The notes under the pieces were generated by a model. The model saw only the letters and a program-made list of their open reading frames with translations, was not told the DNA's origin and ran no database searches. DNA of 11,035 bases. Origin: Candidatus Nomurabacteria bacterium. GTDB taxonomy: Bacteria; Patescibacteriota; Minisyncoccia; Phycocordibacterales; UBA9973. The stretch is from positions 1-11,035 of the forward strand of contig JAPLXT010000028.1 in the NCBI GenBank assembly GCA_026395935.1, in the 5' to 3' direction. The position numbers and the translations under genes are program-made. Of this stretch, positions 1 to 6,740 are shown in pieces (position 1 is the stretch's first letter; every line of letters starts with the position of its first letter).

Positions 1-15
1 GTAAAATTAATTAAT

Positions 16-261
16 ATGAAAAATATAGAATTGCTTCCTGGAGTTTTTAAAAATGCGGGTAGAGATGAACCAATATTATCTGTTCCCAATGAGAATTGGG
101 ATAGAGAAATAATTGAGCTTGAAGAACAAATAAAGAATGTAAAGAAGATGATAGAAGAAACTGACGACGGAGAAGAGATTGAGCATTTAAAAGATTTAAT
201 TACAGATAAAGAATTAGAAATTAAATTAATAGGTGTTCAGAAAAATTCAAAGAATAATTAA
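16..261 (+). CDS. Small charged coiled-coil protein of unknown function (possibly 5'-truncated)
   Basis: I do not recognise this 81-residue product. The first 25 or so residues look loosely folded (LLPGVFKNAG, then a Pro-rich stretch). Residues from about 28 to 75 are rich in Glu, Lys, Ile and Leu with a heptad-like pattern, so a helical hairpin or coiled coil is likely. There are no cysteines, no signal peptide and no membrane segment. The ATG at 16 is the first in-frame start inside the window, but the frame stays open to the window edge (GTA AAA TTA ATT AAT before the ATG), so this could be the C-terminal end of a longer gene. No Shine-Dalgarno sequence is visible. It ends in TAA and runs into a hairpin terminator. 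Its strand is opposite to the neighbouring pentose phosphate operon, so that operon says nothing about its role. Confidence 0.55.
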   Translation: MKNIELLPGVFKNAGRDEPILSVPNENWDREIIELEEQIKNVKKMIEETDDGEEIEHLKDLITDKELEIKLIGVQKNSKNN

Positions 262-266
262 TCCAG

Positions 267-299
267 AAAAGCGAGCTAGTTTAGCCTGCTTTTATTTTT
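267..299. terminator. Bidirectional intrinsic terminator between the small ORF and the transketolase operon
   Basis: AAAAGC (267-272) pairs with GCTTTT (288-293), and inside it GCTA (274-277) pairs with TAGC (281-284); a G-T wobble and one mismatch separate the two helices. The plus strand continues as ATTTTT, a good U-tract for ending the small plus-strand gene. On the minus strand the hairpin is followed by only four T. The stop codon of the transketolase C-half (281-283) lies inside the hairpin, so the minus-strand mRNA would end almost immediately after translation stops. Its place between two convergent genes suits a shared terminator. Confidence 0.7.
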
Positions 300-1273
300 A
301 GAATTGCTTCTATGATACTATCAGTATCTATTTTATAATACTTGGCAAGTTCTTCGGGTTTTCCTGATTGGCCAAATTGGTCTTTCACACCTACGAATTC
401 TATTCTCGTAGGGTAGAATTCACTTAAACACTCAGCACAAGCCGAACCCATTCCACCTACCACTTGATGATCTTCAATTGTGACTATTCTCTTTGTTTCT
501 TTCGCTAATGATATAATAGCATTTATATCTAATGGTTTAATTGTTGAAAGATTCATAACTTTTATTTTTATTCCTTCACTCTCTAGTTTTTTAGCAGCCA
601 TCAAAGCATTATATAAAACAGGTCCTGTGGCGATTATACCTACTTCTGCTAAACCATTTTCTGGGCCAAAGACTATTTGTGCTTTACCTATTTCAAAAGG
701 TGTCTCTTCTGTTGTAATTATGGGAGTATCGTTGCGAGCGACTCTTAAATAACTTGGGTTTTTTGTTCTTGCTATAGCTTCCGTTGCTTTTTTGGCTTCT
801 ATGGCATCACATGGTGAGATAACTACCATGTTGGGTAGCACACGTGTGAGAGCTATATCTTCAAGCATTTGGTGACTTCCTCCATCAGGTCCGACAGAGA
901 GACCAGCATGAGAGCCGACTATTTTTACATTTTGATTGTTGTAGCAAATGGTTGTTCTTATTTGTTCCCAATTGCGTCCAGGATTAAAAATAGCATAAGA
1001 AGCTATAAAAGGAATCTTACCCATAGAGGCCATTCCACTTGCCACACTTGCCATATTTTGTTCAGCAATGCCTACTTCTATAAAACGTTTAGGGAATTTA
1101 TCGGCAAAAAGATTCATTTTTACTGATTCCAACAAATCAGCACAAAGTCCGACAACTTTTTCATCGTCAATTGCAGCGAGAAGTAATCCTTCGCCAAATC
1201 CTGCCCTCGTAGACTTTTTCTCCACATCAGAATTAAAAATTTTAGTATTTAGTTTTAAATTTTGATTAAGCAT
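281..1273 (-). CDS. tkt: Transketolase, C-terminal subunit (pyrimidine-binding and C-terminal domains)
   Basis: This is the second half of a split transketolase, 330 residues. The enzyme moves two-carbon ketol units between sugar phosphates using thiamine diphosphate. The pyrimidine-binding domain fills roughly residues 18-190. It carries RFIEVGIAEQNM, whose first Glu is the family's catalytic acid that activates the cofactor, then a histidine-bearing SHAGLSVGPDGGSHQ segment. The C-terminal domain (about 205-325) ends with the FGQSGKPEEL signature typical of split transketolases. The ATG lies one base after the stop of the N-half, so the halves are translated from one mRNA. An AGGAG sequence sits about 15 bases upstream, too far for a normal ribosome site, so translational coupling is likely. 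The same architecture in 1-deoxyxylulose-5-phosphate synthase is excluded because the N-half is a clear transketolase. Confidence 0.95.
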   Translation of the reverse strand: MLNQNLKLNTKIFNSDVEKKSTRAGFGEGLLLAAIDDEKVVGLCADLLESVKMNLFADKFPKRFIEVGIAEQNMASVASGMASMGKIPFIASYAIFNPGRNWEQIRTTICYNNQNVKIVGSHAGLSVGPDGGSHQMLEDIALTRVLPNMVVISPCDAIEAKKATEAIARTKNPSYLRVARNDTPIITTEETPFEIGKAQIVFGPENGLAEVGIIATGPVLYNALMAAKKLESEGIKIKVMNLSTIKPLDINAIISLAKETKRIVTIEDHQVVGGMGSACAECLSEFYPTRIEFVGVKDQFGQSGKPEELAKYYKIDTDSIIEAILKIKAG

Positions 1274-1274
1274 A

Positions 1275-2126
1275 TTATTTTAATTTGTCTCCTCGCATGT
1301 TTAACTCTTTAATAGCCATTTCATATTGATCTTTATTAGGAGCAATACCATGCCACTTATAATCATTTTCCCATTCTTTTACACCCTTACCTGGAATAGT
1401 ATTGGCAATAATAACTGATGGTTTCCACTTTGTATTTTTGGCATGATAAATGGCGTGATTAATTTCTCTGAAATCATTTTCATTAATTTTTTGCACATCC
1501 CAATTAAAAGATTTCCATTTATCTTCTAAAACACTAAGAGGCATGACTTCTTCAGTTGTACCATCTATTTGTATAAAATTACGATCAACTATGACTATTA
1601 AGTTGTCGAGTTTGTATTTAGCTCCAAGCATTATGGCTTCCCAATTTTGTCCTTCATTTAATTCTCCGTCGCCAACTATGCAGTATATTGTTTTATCTAC
1701 TCCATTATCCATTCGAGACGCTATTGCCATACCGACTGCTTGTGACAAACCTTCACCTAAGGGTCCTGAAGAAGTATCTACGATAGGAAGGAATTCACGA
1801 TGAGGATGACCTTGGAGGTGTGAACCAAACTTGCGAAGAGTTTTCAATTCTTCAATTTTGAAATATCCCGCATGCGCCATAGTTGCATAAAGTACAGGAC
1901 AAATATGACCGTTGGAGAGTACTAAACGATCTCTTTCTAACCAATATGGGTTCTCTGGCTTATGTCTAAGTGCATTAAAATAAAGATAGGTAAATACATC
2001 AGCCATACCAAGTGCGCCTGCTGTATGACCGGAACCTGCTAGATAAAGCATTTCCACTATACTCTTACGAATATCGTTTGCTTTAATTTTTAACTCTTTT
2101 ATTGTTTCATCTTTAATAGTTTCCAT
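1275..2126 (-). CDS. tkt: Transketolase, N-terminal subunit (thiamine diphosphate-binding domain)
   Basis: At 283 residues this covers the pyrophosphate-binding half of transketolase. It has GSGHTAGALGMADV near residue 32, SNGHICPVLYA near 71, the HLQGHP histidine motif near 103, SSGPLGEGLSQAVG near 119, and the cofactor and Mg signature GDGELNEGQNWEA, with the closing Asn in VDRN about 28 residues later. The end (KGVKEWENDYKWHG) is also typical of split transketolases. It needs the C-half encoded directly downstream for an active site, since the catalytic Glu lies there. The gene starts one base after the rpe stop and ends one base before the C-half. No Shine-Dalgarno sequence precedes its ATG. 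With rpe and rpiB it interconverts pentose, triose and hexose phosphates in the cytoplasm. Confidence 0.95.
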   Translation of the reverse strand: METIKDETIKELKIKANDIRKSIVEMLYLAGSGHTAGALGMADVFTYLYFNALRHKPENPYWLERDRLVLSNGHICPVLYATMAHAGYFKIEELKTLRKFGSHLQGHPHREFLPIVDTSSGPLGEGLSQAVGMAIASRMDNGVDKTIYCIVGDGELNEGQNWEAIMLGAKYKLDNLIVIVDRNFIQIDGTTEEVMPLSVLEDKWKSFNWDVQKINENDFREINHAIYHAKNTKWKPSVIIANTIPGKGVKEWENDYKWHGIAPNKDQYEMAIKELNMRGDKLK

Positions 2127-2127
2127 A

Positions 2128-2814
2128 TTACAAATTTTCTAATTCTTTCATCGTCTCTTTTACATCAAAACTTCTCATTAAAGCACTTCCAACCACTAAT
2201 CTATTTGCTCCAGCTTTTACCAATCTTGGAGCTGTTTCTTCATTTACACATCCATCAATACTTATAATTAAATCGGGGTATTGGGATTTCAAATCTTCAA
2301 TCTGATTTAAAACTCTGTCATCAAATGATTCCCCTTGAAAACCAATATGCTCAATACCCATACATTGTACAAAATCTATAGAATTTATAAAAGGGAAAAG
2401 TTTCTCTACTCCTGTCGTTGTATTTATCGCGATACCTATTTCTAAATTCTCTCTGGTATATGGATCTATAGAGTTAATAAATTCCTTAAGCTCATTTTCA
2501 TTTTCGGCTTCTAGGTGAAAAATTATTCTCTTAGCTCCAAGTCTGACAAAAAAGTCGAATTGCTTAATTGCATCTTTTACCATCAAATCAAATTCAAAAT
2601 CTAAATTTTCCCAATATGGCATTCCCTCTTCCTCATCTAGTATTAAAGCAATACTTTCTTTATCATCTCTGTCCATTGGCCAAGATTTTGATTCAACAAA
2701 TTTACCGTCACAAATATCTATTTGTACTATACGTGCTATGTTTACAACATTTGCGATTTTTTGTCGCAAATCATTTATATTTTTAGCTAATACGGCAGGT
2801 ATAACTTCGGTCAT
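2128..2814 (-). CDS. rpe: Ribulose-phosphate 3-epimerase family protein (divergent metal site)
   Basis: A 228-residue TIM-barrel protein of the Rpe family, which interconverts ribulose 5-phosphate and xylulose 5-phosphate. Family landmarks are the IPAVLA start, VQIDICDGKFV (30-40), FDLMVK (75-80), a CMGIEHIGFQG segment (151-161) in the place of the usual MSVNPGFGGQ, IDGCVN (186-191, the usual VDGG), and a phosphate-binding end ANRLVVGSAL. The two Asp expected to act as acid and base are present (D33 and D187). The two His that normally help hold the metal are replaced, by Q31 and D76. A 10-15 residue insertion follows strand 2 (about 45-65). Position in a pentose phosphate operon, 2 bases after rpiB, supports the assignment; a related sugar-phosphate epimerase activity is possible. 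A purine-rich GAAGAAAAG just upstream may act as a weak ribosome site. Confidence 0.85.
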   Translation of the reverse strand: MTEVIPAVLAKNINDLRQKIANVVNIARIVQIDICDGKFVESKSWPMDRDDKESIALILDEEEGMPYWENLDFEFDLMVKDAIKQFDFFVRLGAKRIIFHLEAENENELKEFINSIDPYTRENLEIGIAINTTTGVEKLFPFINSIDFVQCMGIEHIGFQGESFDDRVLNQIEDLKSQYPDLIISIDGCVNEETAPRLVKAGANRLVVGSALMRSFDVKETMKELENL

Positions 2815-2816
2815 AG

Positions 2817-3263
2817 TTACTTTTCTTCTTCATTTATTTTATTAATTCTTCTTACGTGACGTTCGTCATTTGTAAAAGGCGTATTCATAAATAGTAGTAT
2901 TGCATTTTTAGCCTCATCATCTGTTATAAATCTTGCCCCAAGAGAAAGGATGTTTGCATTATTATGTTCTCGTCCTAGTTTAATTATTTCTAAGTTTCCT
3001 CCGTAGAATTCTATAGCTCTCACGCCATCTACTTTGTTTGCTGAGATTTGTTCTCCTTCACCAGTCCCGCCAATAATTATTCCAAGTGATTTACTATCTT
3101 CAACTACAGCTTCCGCTACTGGAATTATAAAATCAGGATAATCATCTTCATTGTCTAGCGTAAAAGCCCCCTTGTCTACAACTTCTATATTTAAGGTTTG
3201 CATATAAGCTCTTAATTTTTCTTTTAATTCGTAACCTGCATGGTCACTTCCTATATAAATCAT
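2817..3263 (-). CDS. rpiB: Ribose-5-phosphate isomerase B
   Basis: This 148-residue protein belongs to the RpiB/LacAB family and should interconvert ribulose 5-phosphate and ribose 5-phosphate. It shows GSDHAGYELK (5-14), the YPD segment (43-45), GGTGEGEQISANKV (65-78), the LGREHNNAN substrate loop (about 96-104), LGARFI and the TPF..ERHVRRI end. The catalytic Cys of the E. coli enzyme (in ICGTGIG) is Gly here, while E71 in GEGEQ matches the catalytic Glu (E75) of the Mycobacterium tuberculosis type. LacA/LacB identity is unlikely given the operon. It is the first gene of the four-gene pentose phosphate operon. The ATG is preceded at 7 bases by a perfect TATAAT, leaving almost no 5' leader, and no ribosome-binding site is visible. 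Confidence 0.95.
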   Translation of the reverse strand: MIYIGSDHAGYELKEKLRAYMQTLNIEVVDKGAFTLDNEDDYPDFIIPVAEAVVEDSKSLGIIIGGTGEGEQISANKVDGVRAIEFYGGNLEIIKLGREHNNANILSLGARFITDDEAKNAILLFMNTPFTNDERHVRRINKINEEEK

Positions 3264-3270
3264 GTTATAT

Positions 3271-3298
3271 ATTATACATCTTAGTGAAATTTTAACAA
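3271..3298 (-). promoter_or_regulatory. Promoter of the rpiB-rpe-tkt operon (near-leaderless)
   Basis: On the minus strand a -35-like TTGTTA (3293-3298) and a perfect TATAAT (3271-3276) are separated by 16 bases. Transcription would start around 3264, at or one base before the rpiB ATG (3263), giving a leaderless message. The positions are read directly; promoter activity is inferred from consensus match alone. An alternative start further upstream is possible from the outward-facing boxes in the adjacent palindrome. Confidence 0.6.
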
Positions 3299-3310
3299 AA
3301 CTTGTTTACA

Positions 3311-3406
3311 GGGTATATCGATTACGATATAACAACAGCGCTCGGACGTAACGCAAATAAATTGGTATTTATTTGCGTACGCTCCTCTCTTGCTGTTATA
3401 ATACCC
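3311..3406. repeat. Long imperfect palindrome in the rpiB/dapF divergent region
   Basis: The core is a perfect 12-bp inverted repeat, ACGCAAATAAAT (3351-3362) and its complement (3367-3378), around a 4-base TGGT centre. With one bulged A the pairing extends by 3 bp to 3347 and 3381. After an unpaired stretch of about 8-10 bases per side, AACAGC (3334-3339) pairs with GCTGTT (3392-3397), then TATA with TATA. GGGTAT (3311-3316) pairs with ATACCC (3401-3406), with about 12 extra bases on the left side. It lies upstream of both predicted transcription starts, so it is more likely to act as DNA (operator, bidirectional promoter, old insertion remnant) than as mRNA structure. Confidence 0.75.
3373..3402 (+). 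promoter_or_regulatory. Promoter of dapF (near-leaderless)
   Basis: A weak -35 TTGCGT (3373-3378) and a perfect TATAAT (3397-3402) are separated by 18 bases. The expected start is near 3409, two bases before the dapF ATG. The -35 box lies inside the right arm of the palindrome's core and the -10 box in its outer arm, so anything binding the palindrome would affect this promoter. Confidence 0.6.
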
Positions 3407-3410
3407 AAAT

Positions 3411-4196
3411 ATGATTACTTTCCATAAATACCACGGTGCCGGTAATGACTTTATAATGATAAACAATCTGGATAAAAGTATTTTCCTTACGCCAGAGGAT
3501 ATAAGCCTATATTGTGATAGGAATTTTGGTATTGGAGCAGATGGTATTATCTTACTTGAGCCATCCTCTACAGCAGACTGTTTTATGAATTATTATAATT
3601 CTGACGGAACTATCGCTCAAATGTGCGGTAATGGAGCACGTTGCACGGCGAAATTCTTCTTAGAACAGACGAATTCTGATATTAAAGAAGTAAATATTGA
3701 TACTCGTGCAGGAATAAAAAATATAAAAGTAAATAAAGATGAGACCTATTCTGTAGATATGGGAGCACCTATTTTTGAAAGTGATGACTTCCCTTCTGGT
3801 ACACTGAAACTTGAAGGTTTTGATTTTAATTGTGTCTCTATGGGTAATCCTCACACTGTTACATTAGTAGAAGATTTGGATAAAATAGATTTGAAAACTA
3901 TTGGTCCGAAGATAGAGAATAATGAAAAATTCCTCCATAAAATTAATGTAGAGTTTGTAGAAAAAATTTCTGATGATTATTACAAAGTCAAAGTCTGGGA
4001 GCGTGGTTGTGGAGCAACTCTTGCCTGTGGCACTGGTGCTTGTGCAGTCTTCTCAGTTTTAAATAAAATAGAAAATTTCGATAAAGAAATCACACTAGAA
4101 TTCCCTGGTGGAAAACTTTATCTATCTAAAAACGAACAAGACCACATAATCCTACGTGGTCCTGCTACTTTTGTTTATAAAGGAGAGATTATTTAA
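3411..4196 (+). CDS. dapF: Diaminopimelate epimerase
   Basis: DapF converts LL-diaminopimelate to meso-diaminopimelate, used in peptidoglycan cross-links and as the lysine precursor, by a cofactor-free two-cysteine mechanism in the cytoplasm. The 261-residue protein is close to the usual length and keeps both halves: KYHGAGNDF (6-14), MCGNGARC with the first catalytic Cys (C72), MGNPH (143-147), WERGCGATLACGTGAC (195-210) with the second catalytic Cys (C205), and the closing FPGG and GPATFVYKGEI motifs. The start follows a perfect TATAAT by 8 bases with no ribosome site, so the message is probably leaderless. No other lysine or DAP gene is in the window. Its 3' end overlaps the convergent gap gene by 8 bases, and no terminator is visible there. 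Confidence 0.97.
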   Translation: MITFHKYHGAGNDFIMINNLDKSIFLTPEDISLYCDRNFGIGADGIILLEPSSTADCFMNYYNSDGTIAQMCGNGARCTAKFFLEQTNSDIKEVNIDTRAGIKNIKVNKDETYSVDMGAPIFESDDFPSGTLKLEGFDFNCVSMGNPHTVTLVEDLDKIDLKTIGPKIENNEKFLHKINVEFVEKISDDYYKVKVWERGCGATLACGTGACAVFSVLNKIENFDKEITLEFPGGKLYLSKNEQDHIILRGPATFVYKGEII

Positions 4197-5214
4197 TACT
4201 TTGTCCTGTTTTGATTACGTGATCTACGAGTGTATATGTATACCCCATTTCGTTGTCATACCAACCCATAACTTTTACGAGGTTGCCTCCAACGACGCGA
4301 GTCATCTCAAGGTCGGCAATACATGCATGGCTTTCTCCGAGAATATCTGAGGAAACTAAGTTATCTTCTGTAATTGTAAATAATTTGTGCCAGCGTGGAT
4401 CTGTAGCTGCTTTCTTCATTATCTCATTCACTTCTTCTTTTGTTGTGTCTCTTTTGGCTATGAAAGTAATATCTACAATTGAACCTGCAGGAACTGGAAC
4501 GCGAATAGATATACCATCAAATAGACCTTTTAATACTGGGAAGGCTTCTGTGACTGCAATAGCAGCTCCTGTTGAGCTAGGAATGATGTTCTGTGCTGCT
4601 GCACGACCTTCACGTAAATCTTTCTTACTTGGGCCGTCTACTAGGGCTTGAGTGGCTGTGTATCCATGAACTGTGTTAAGAATTGCTTTCTCTATACCAA
4701 TAGATTCGTGCATAATAGCGATAAGTGGTGAAGCTGCATTTGTAGTACAAGAAGCATTTGAAGTGATGTCGCAAGTACCAAATTTCTCTTCATTTATACC
4801 CAAAAGAATTGTTGCACCGGGTGTTGTACTTTCTTCTCCTTTTGAAGGTGCTGAGATAACAACTTTCTTAGCTCCTTGATCTAAATGGAACTTTGCTTTG
4901 TCATATGAAGTGAAGAGGCCAGTAGATTCTACTACTACATCGATATCTAAATCTTTCCAAGGAAGCTTTGTGGTATCTTTTTCTGAAAGATATTTAATAT
5001 TTTTGCCATCAATAACCAAATCAGTTCCTTCTGCTTCTACTTTATGATCCCAGTTTCTATAAACTGTATCATGACGAAGTAGATATGAAAGACTTTGGAT
5101 TGAGCCAAGATCATTGATAGCTACTATTTCAACTTCGGGATTATCCCAAGTAATTTTCAAAAATGCTCTTCCAATTCTTCCGAAACCATTAATTGCAACA
5201 CGTACTTTTTTCAT
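4189..5214 (-). CDS. gap: Glyceraldehyde-3-phosphate dehydrogenase (NAD-type)
   Basis: A full-length 341-residue GAPDH, making 1,3-bisphosphoglycerate from glyceraldehyde 3-phosphate in glycolysis. The Rossmann fold opens with INGFGRIGR (8-16). D35 in INDLG sits where NAD-dependent enzymes have their ribose-binding Asp. The catalytic C156 is in SNASCTTNA and the paired H183 in TVHGYTATQ. The phosphate-site motifs SSTGAA and the family end WYDNEMGYTYTLVD are intact. The gene begins 13 bases after the gatB stop with no separate promoter evident, so it is probably the last gene of a tRNA-Leu-gatB-gap transcript. Functionally it takes up the triose phosphate released by transketolase. Its stop codon overlaps the end of dapF on the other strand. 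Confidence 0.97.
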   Translation of the reverse strand: MKKVRVAINGFGRIGRAFLKITWDNPEVEIVAINDLGSIQSLSYLLRHDTVYRNWDHKVEAEGTDLVIDGKNIKYLSEKDTTKLPWKDLDIDVVVESTGLFTSYDKAKFHLDQGAKKVVISAPSKGEESTTPGATILLGINEEKFGTCDITSNASCTTNAASPLIAIMHESIGIEKAILNTVHGYTATQALVDGPSKKDLREGRAAAQNIIPSSTGAAIAVTEAFPVLKGLFDGISIRVPVPAGSIVDITFIAKRDTTKEEVNEIMKKAATDPRWHKLFTITEDNLVSSDILGESHACIADLEMTRVVGGNLVKVMGWYDNEMGYTYTLVDHVIKTGQSIK

Positions 5215-5227
5215 ATATTTTTGTTAA

Positions 5228-6640
5228 TTATGCTAATAATTCTTTTAATAACTTTTGAACTAAGCTTGGGTTGGCAGAGCCAGAGCTCTCTTTCATAACT
5301 TGACCAACTAGAGACATTATAGCATTTTCTTTACCACTCTTGTATGTAGCGACAACTGTTGGATTCGCATCTATTATTTTTTGAACTATTTCTTTCAAGG
5401 CTCCTTCATCGTGATTCTGTATTAAGCCTTTCTCTTTAGCTATTTTTTCAGGTGACTCGTCTTTTAGAACAATTATAGCTAAGATATCTTTTGCTCCACG
5501 TGAAGATATTTTACTATCACTCACCATATTGATAAGCTCAGCAAAATTCTCCGCGCTTGGAAGTTTAATTCCCACGTTAATTTTCTTGAGTCCTAGATAG
5601 TCAGAAGTTATATAATTTGAAGCAGTTTTAACCTTTTCTTTATCGGCTAATATTTTTGCTACAGTTTCAAACCATGACCCAAGTTCTTGATCAACAATAT
5701 AACTTTCTATATCTTCATCCTTGATTCCATAATCATTTCTATATCTATTTCTCTTTGATTCTGGAAGTTCAGGAAGTTCTCCTCTCATTTTTTCTATATC
5801 AAAAATTTTACTTAAATAAAGCTTTGGTAAATCTGGATCTGGGAAGTAGCGATAGTCGTTAGCATTTTCTTTTTTGCGTTGTGAGAATGTGGATTGTTTA
5901 TTCTCGTCCCAACCACGAGTTTCCTGTACTATTTCATCTCCTTTTCCAGCGTCTAATAATGCGGACATTCTTTTTATTTCATATTCTGCTGCTCGCTCCA
6001 TAGCTTTGAAAGAGTTTATATTCTTTACTTCTACTTTAGTACCTAAAATTTTAGGATCTTCTGATATAGAAATGTTGAGTTCTACTCGCATTTGACCTTT
6101 CTCCATATTTGCTTCGGAGACTCCTAAATAGCGAAGAACTATCTGAAGTTCACGTCCGAAATCTCCTGCTTGTTTTGCCGAATGTATTACTGGTTCAGTT
6201 ACAAGCTCCATGAGAGGAACACCAGCACGATTAAAATCGACAAGTGAATAATCTCCTCGGTCATGCTTACTTGTGGCTGTATCTTCTTCTAGATGTACTC
6301 GAGTAATGTCTACTCCTTTCAGTTTACCACCCGAAACAATTGGATATTTATATTGAGATATCTGATATCCTTTAGGAATATCTGGATAGAAATAATTCTT
6401 GCGATCAAACTCTGTAAAGTCAGCTATATTAGAACCAAGTGCAAGACCTACTTTAATAACACTCTCTACAGCCTTTTTATTTATTACAGGTAAAGTTCCA
6501 GGGTAAGCCATACAAACAGGACAAATGTTTACATTTGGGTTAACTTCATCAGGATTATTTTTACACCCACAAAACATCTTTGAATTAGTGTGTAATTCTG
6601 CATGAATCTCAAGTCCTATAGTGGTATAATATTGCTTCAT
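5228..6640 (-). CDS. gatB: Aspartyl/glutamyl-tRNA amidotransferase subunit B
   Basis: GatB is the tRNA-binding and kinase subunit of GatCAB, which turns Glu-tRNA(Gln) into Gln-tRNA(Gln) (and Asp-tRNA(Asn) into Asn-tRNA(Asn)). The 470-residue protein has the expected length: IGLEIHAEL near the start, a four-cysteine set C24, C26, C40, C43 (CxC then CPVC, a possible zinc site), YFYPDIPKGYQISQ, DYRYFPDPDLP, and a helical YqeY-like tail from about residue 320 with GAKDIL. I chose the ATG at 6640 because homology begins at MKQYYTTIGLE. The frame stays open upstream, but those 27 extra codons are the body of a tRNA gene. The start is only 5 bases after the tRNA 3' end, leaving no ribosome-binding site. 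gatA and gatC are not in the window. Confidence 0.96.
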   Translation of the reverse strand: MKQYYTTIGLEIHAELHTNSKMFCGCKNNPDEVNPNVNICPVCMAYPGTLPVINKKAVESVIKVGLALGSNIADFTEFDRKNYFYPDIPKGYQISQYKYPIVSGGKLKGVDITRVHLEEDTATSKHDRGDYSLVDFNRAGVPLMELVTEPVIHSAKQAGDFGRELQIVLRYLGVSEANMEKGQMRVELNISISEDPKILGTKVEVKNINSFKAMERAAEYEIKRMSALLDAGKGDEIVQETRGWDENKQSTFSQRKKENANDYRYFPDPDLPKLYLSKIFDIEKMRGELPELPESKRNRYRNDYGIKDEDIESYIVDQELGSWFETVAKILADKEKVKTASNYITSDYLGLKKINVGIKLPSAENFAELINMVSDSKISSRGAKDILAIIVLKDESPEKIAKEKGLIQNHDEGALKEIVQKIIDANPTVVATYKSGKENAIMSLVGQVMKESSGSANPSLVQKLLKELLA

Positions 6641-6645
6641 ATATG

Positions 6646-6727
6646 TGCCCGAGGTGGGAATCGAACCCACATCCCTTACGAGACACGATTTTAAGTCGTG
6701 CGCGTATACCAGTTCCGCCACTCGGGC
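6646..6727 (-). tRNA. tRNA-Leu (anticodon UAA)
   Basis: The minus strand folds into a complete class II tRNA of 82 bases including discriminator A. The acceptor stem GCCCGAG/CTCGGGC is a perfect 7 bp, the D arm contains GGTA, and the anticodon stem is CACGA/TCGTG around loop CTTAAAA (anticodon UAA at 6691-6693). The variable arm of 13 bases forms CTC/GGG, and the T arm is GTGGG-TTCGATT-CCCAC. The discriminator A and long variable arm fit leucine, and the UAA anticodon reads UUA and probably UUG. CCA is not encoded (the next bases are CAT). The gatB ATG follows after 5 bases, so the two are probably made as one transcript and the tRNA is cut out. The M23 gene ends 67 bases upstream. Confidence 0.97.
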
Positions 6728-6740
6728 AATTAAACACTTT

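Noticed and set aside
480..1265. Plus-strand open frames inside the transketolase C-half
   Set aside because: They lie opposite a strongly conserved gene and show no protein-like features; they are shadow frames.
3281..3466. 61-codon minus-strand frame across the rpiB/dapF gap
   Set aside because: It runs antisense into dapF and through the palindrome, with no recognisable protein pattern and promoters facing the other way.
4141..4160. ACCAC/GTGGT hairpin near the end of dapF as a terminator
   Set aside because: Five pairs with a 10-base loop, inside coding sequence, and no T-run after it.
4156..4879. Plus-strand open frames opposite gap
   Set aside because: Antisense to a well-conserved GAPDH, with no start signals or family motifs.
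6641..6721. N-terminal extension of GatB by 27 codons
   Set aside because: These codons are the tRNA-Leu gene read as protein; GatB homology begins at the ATG at 6640.
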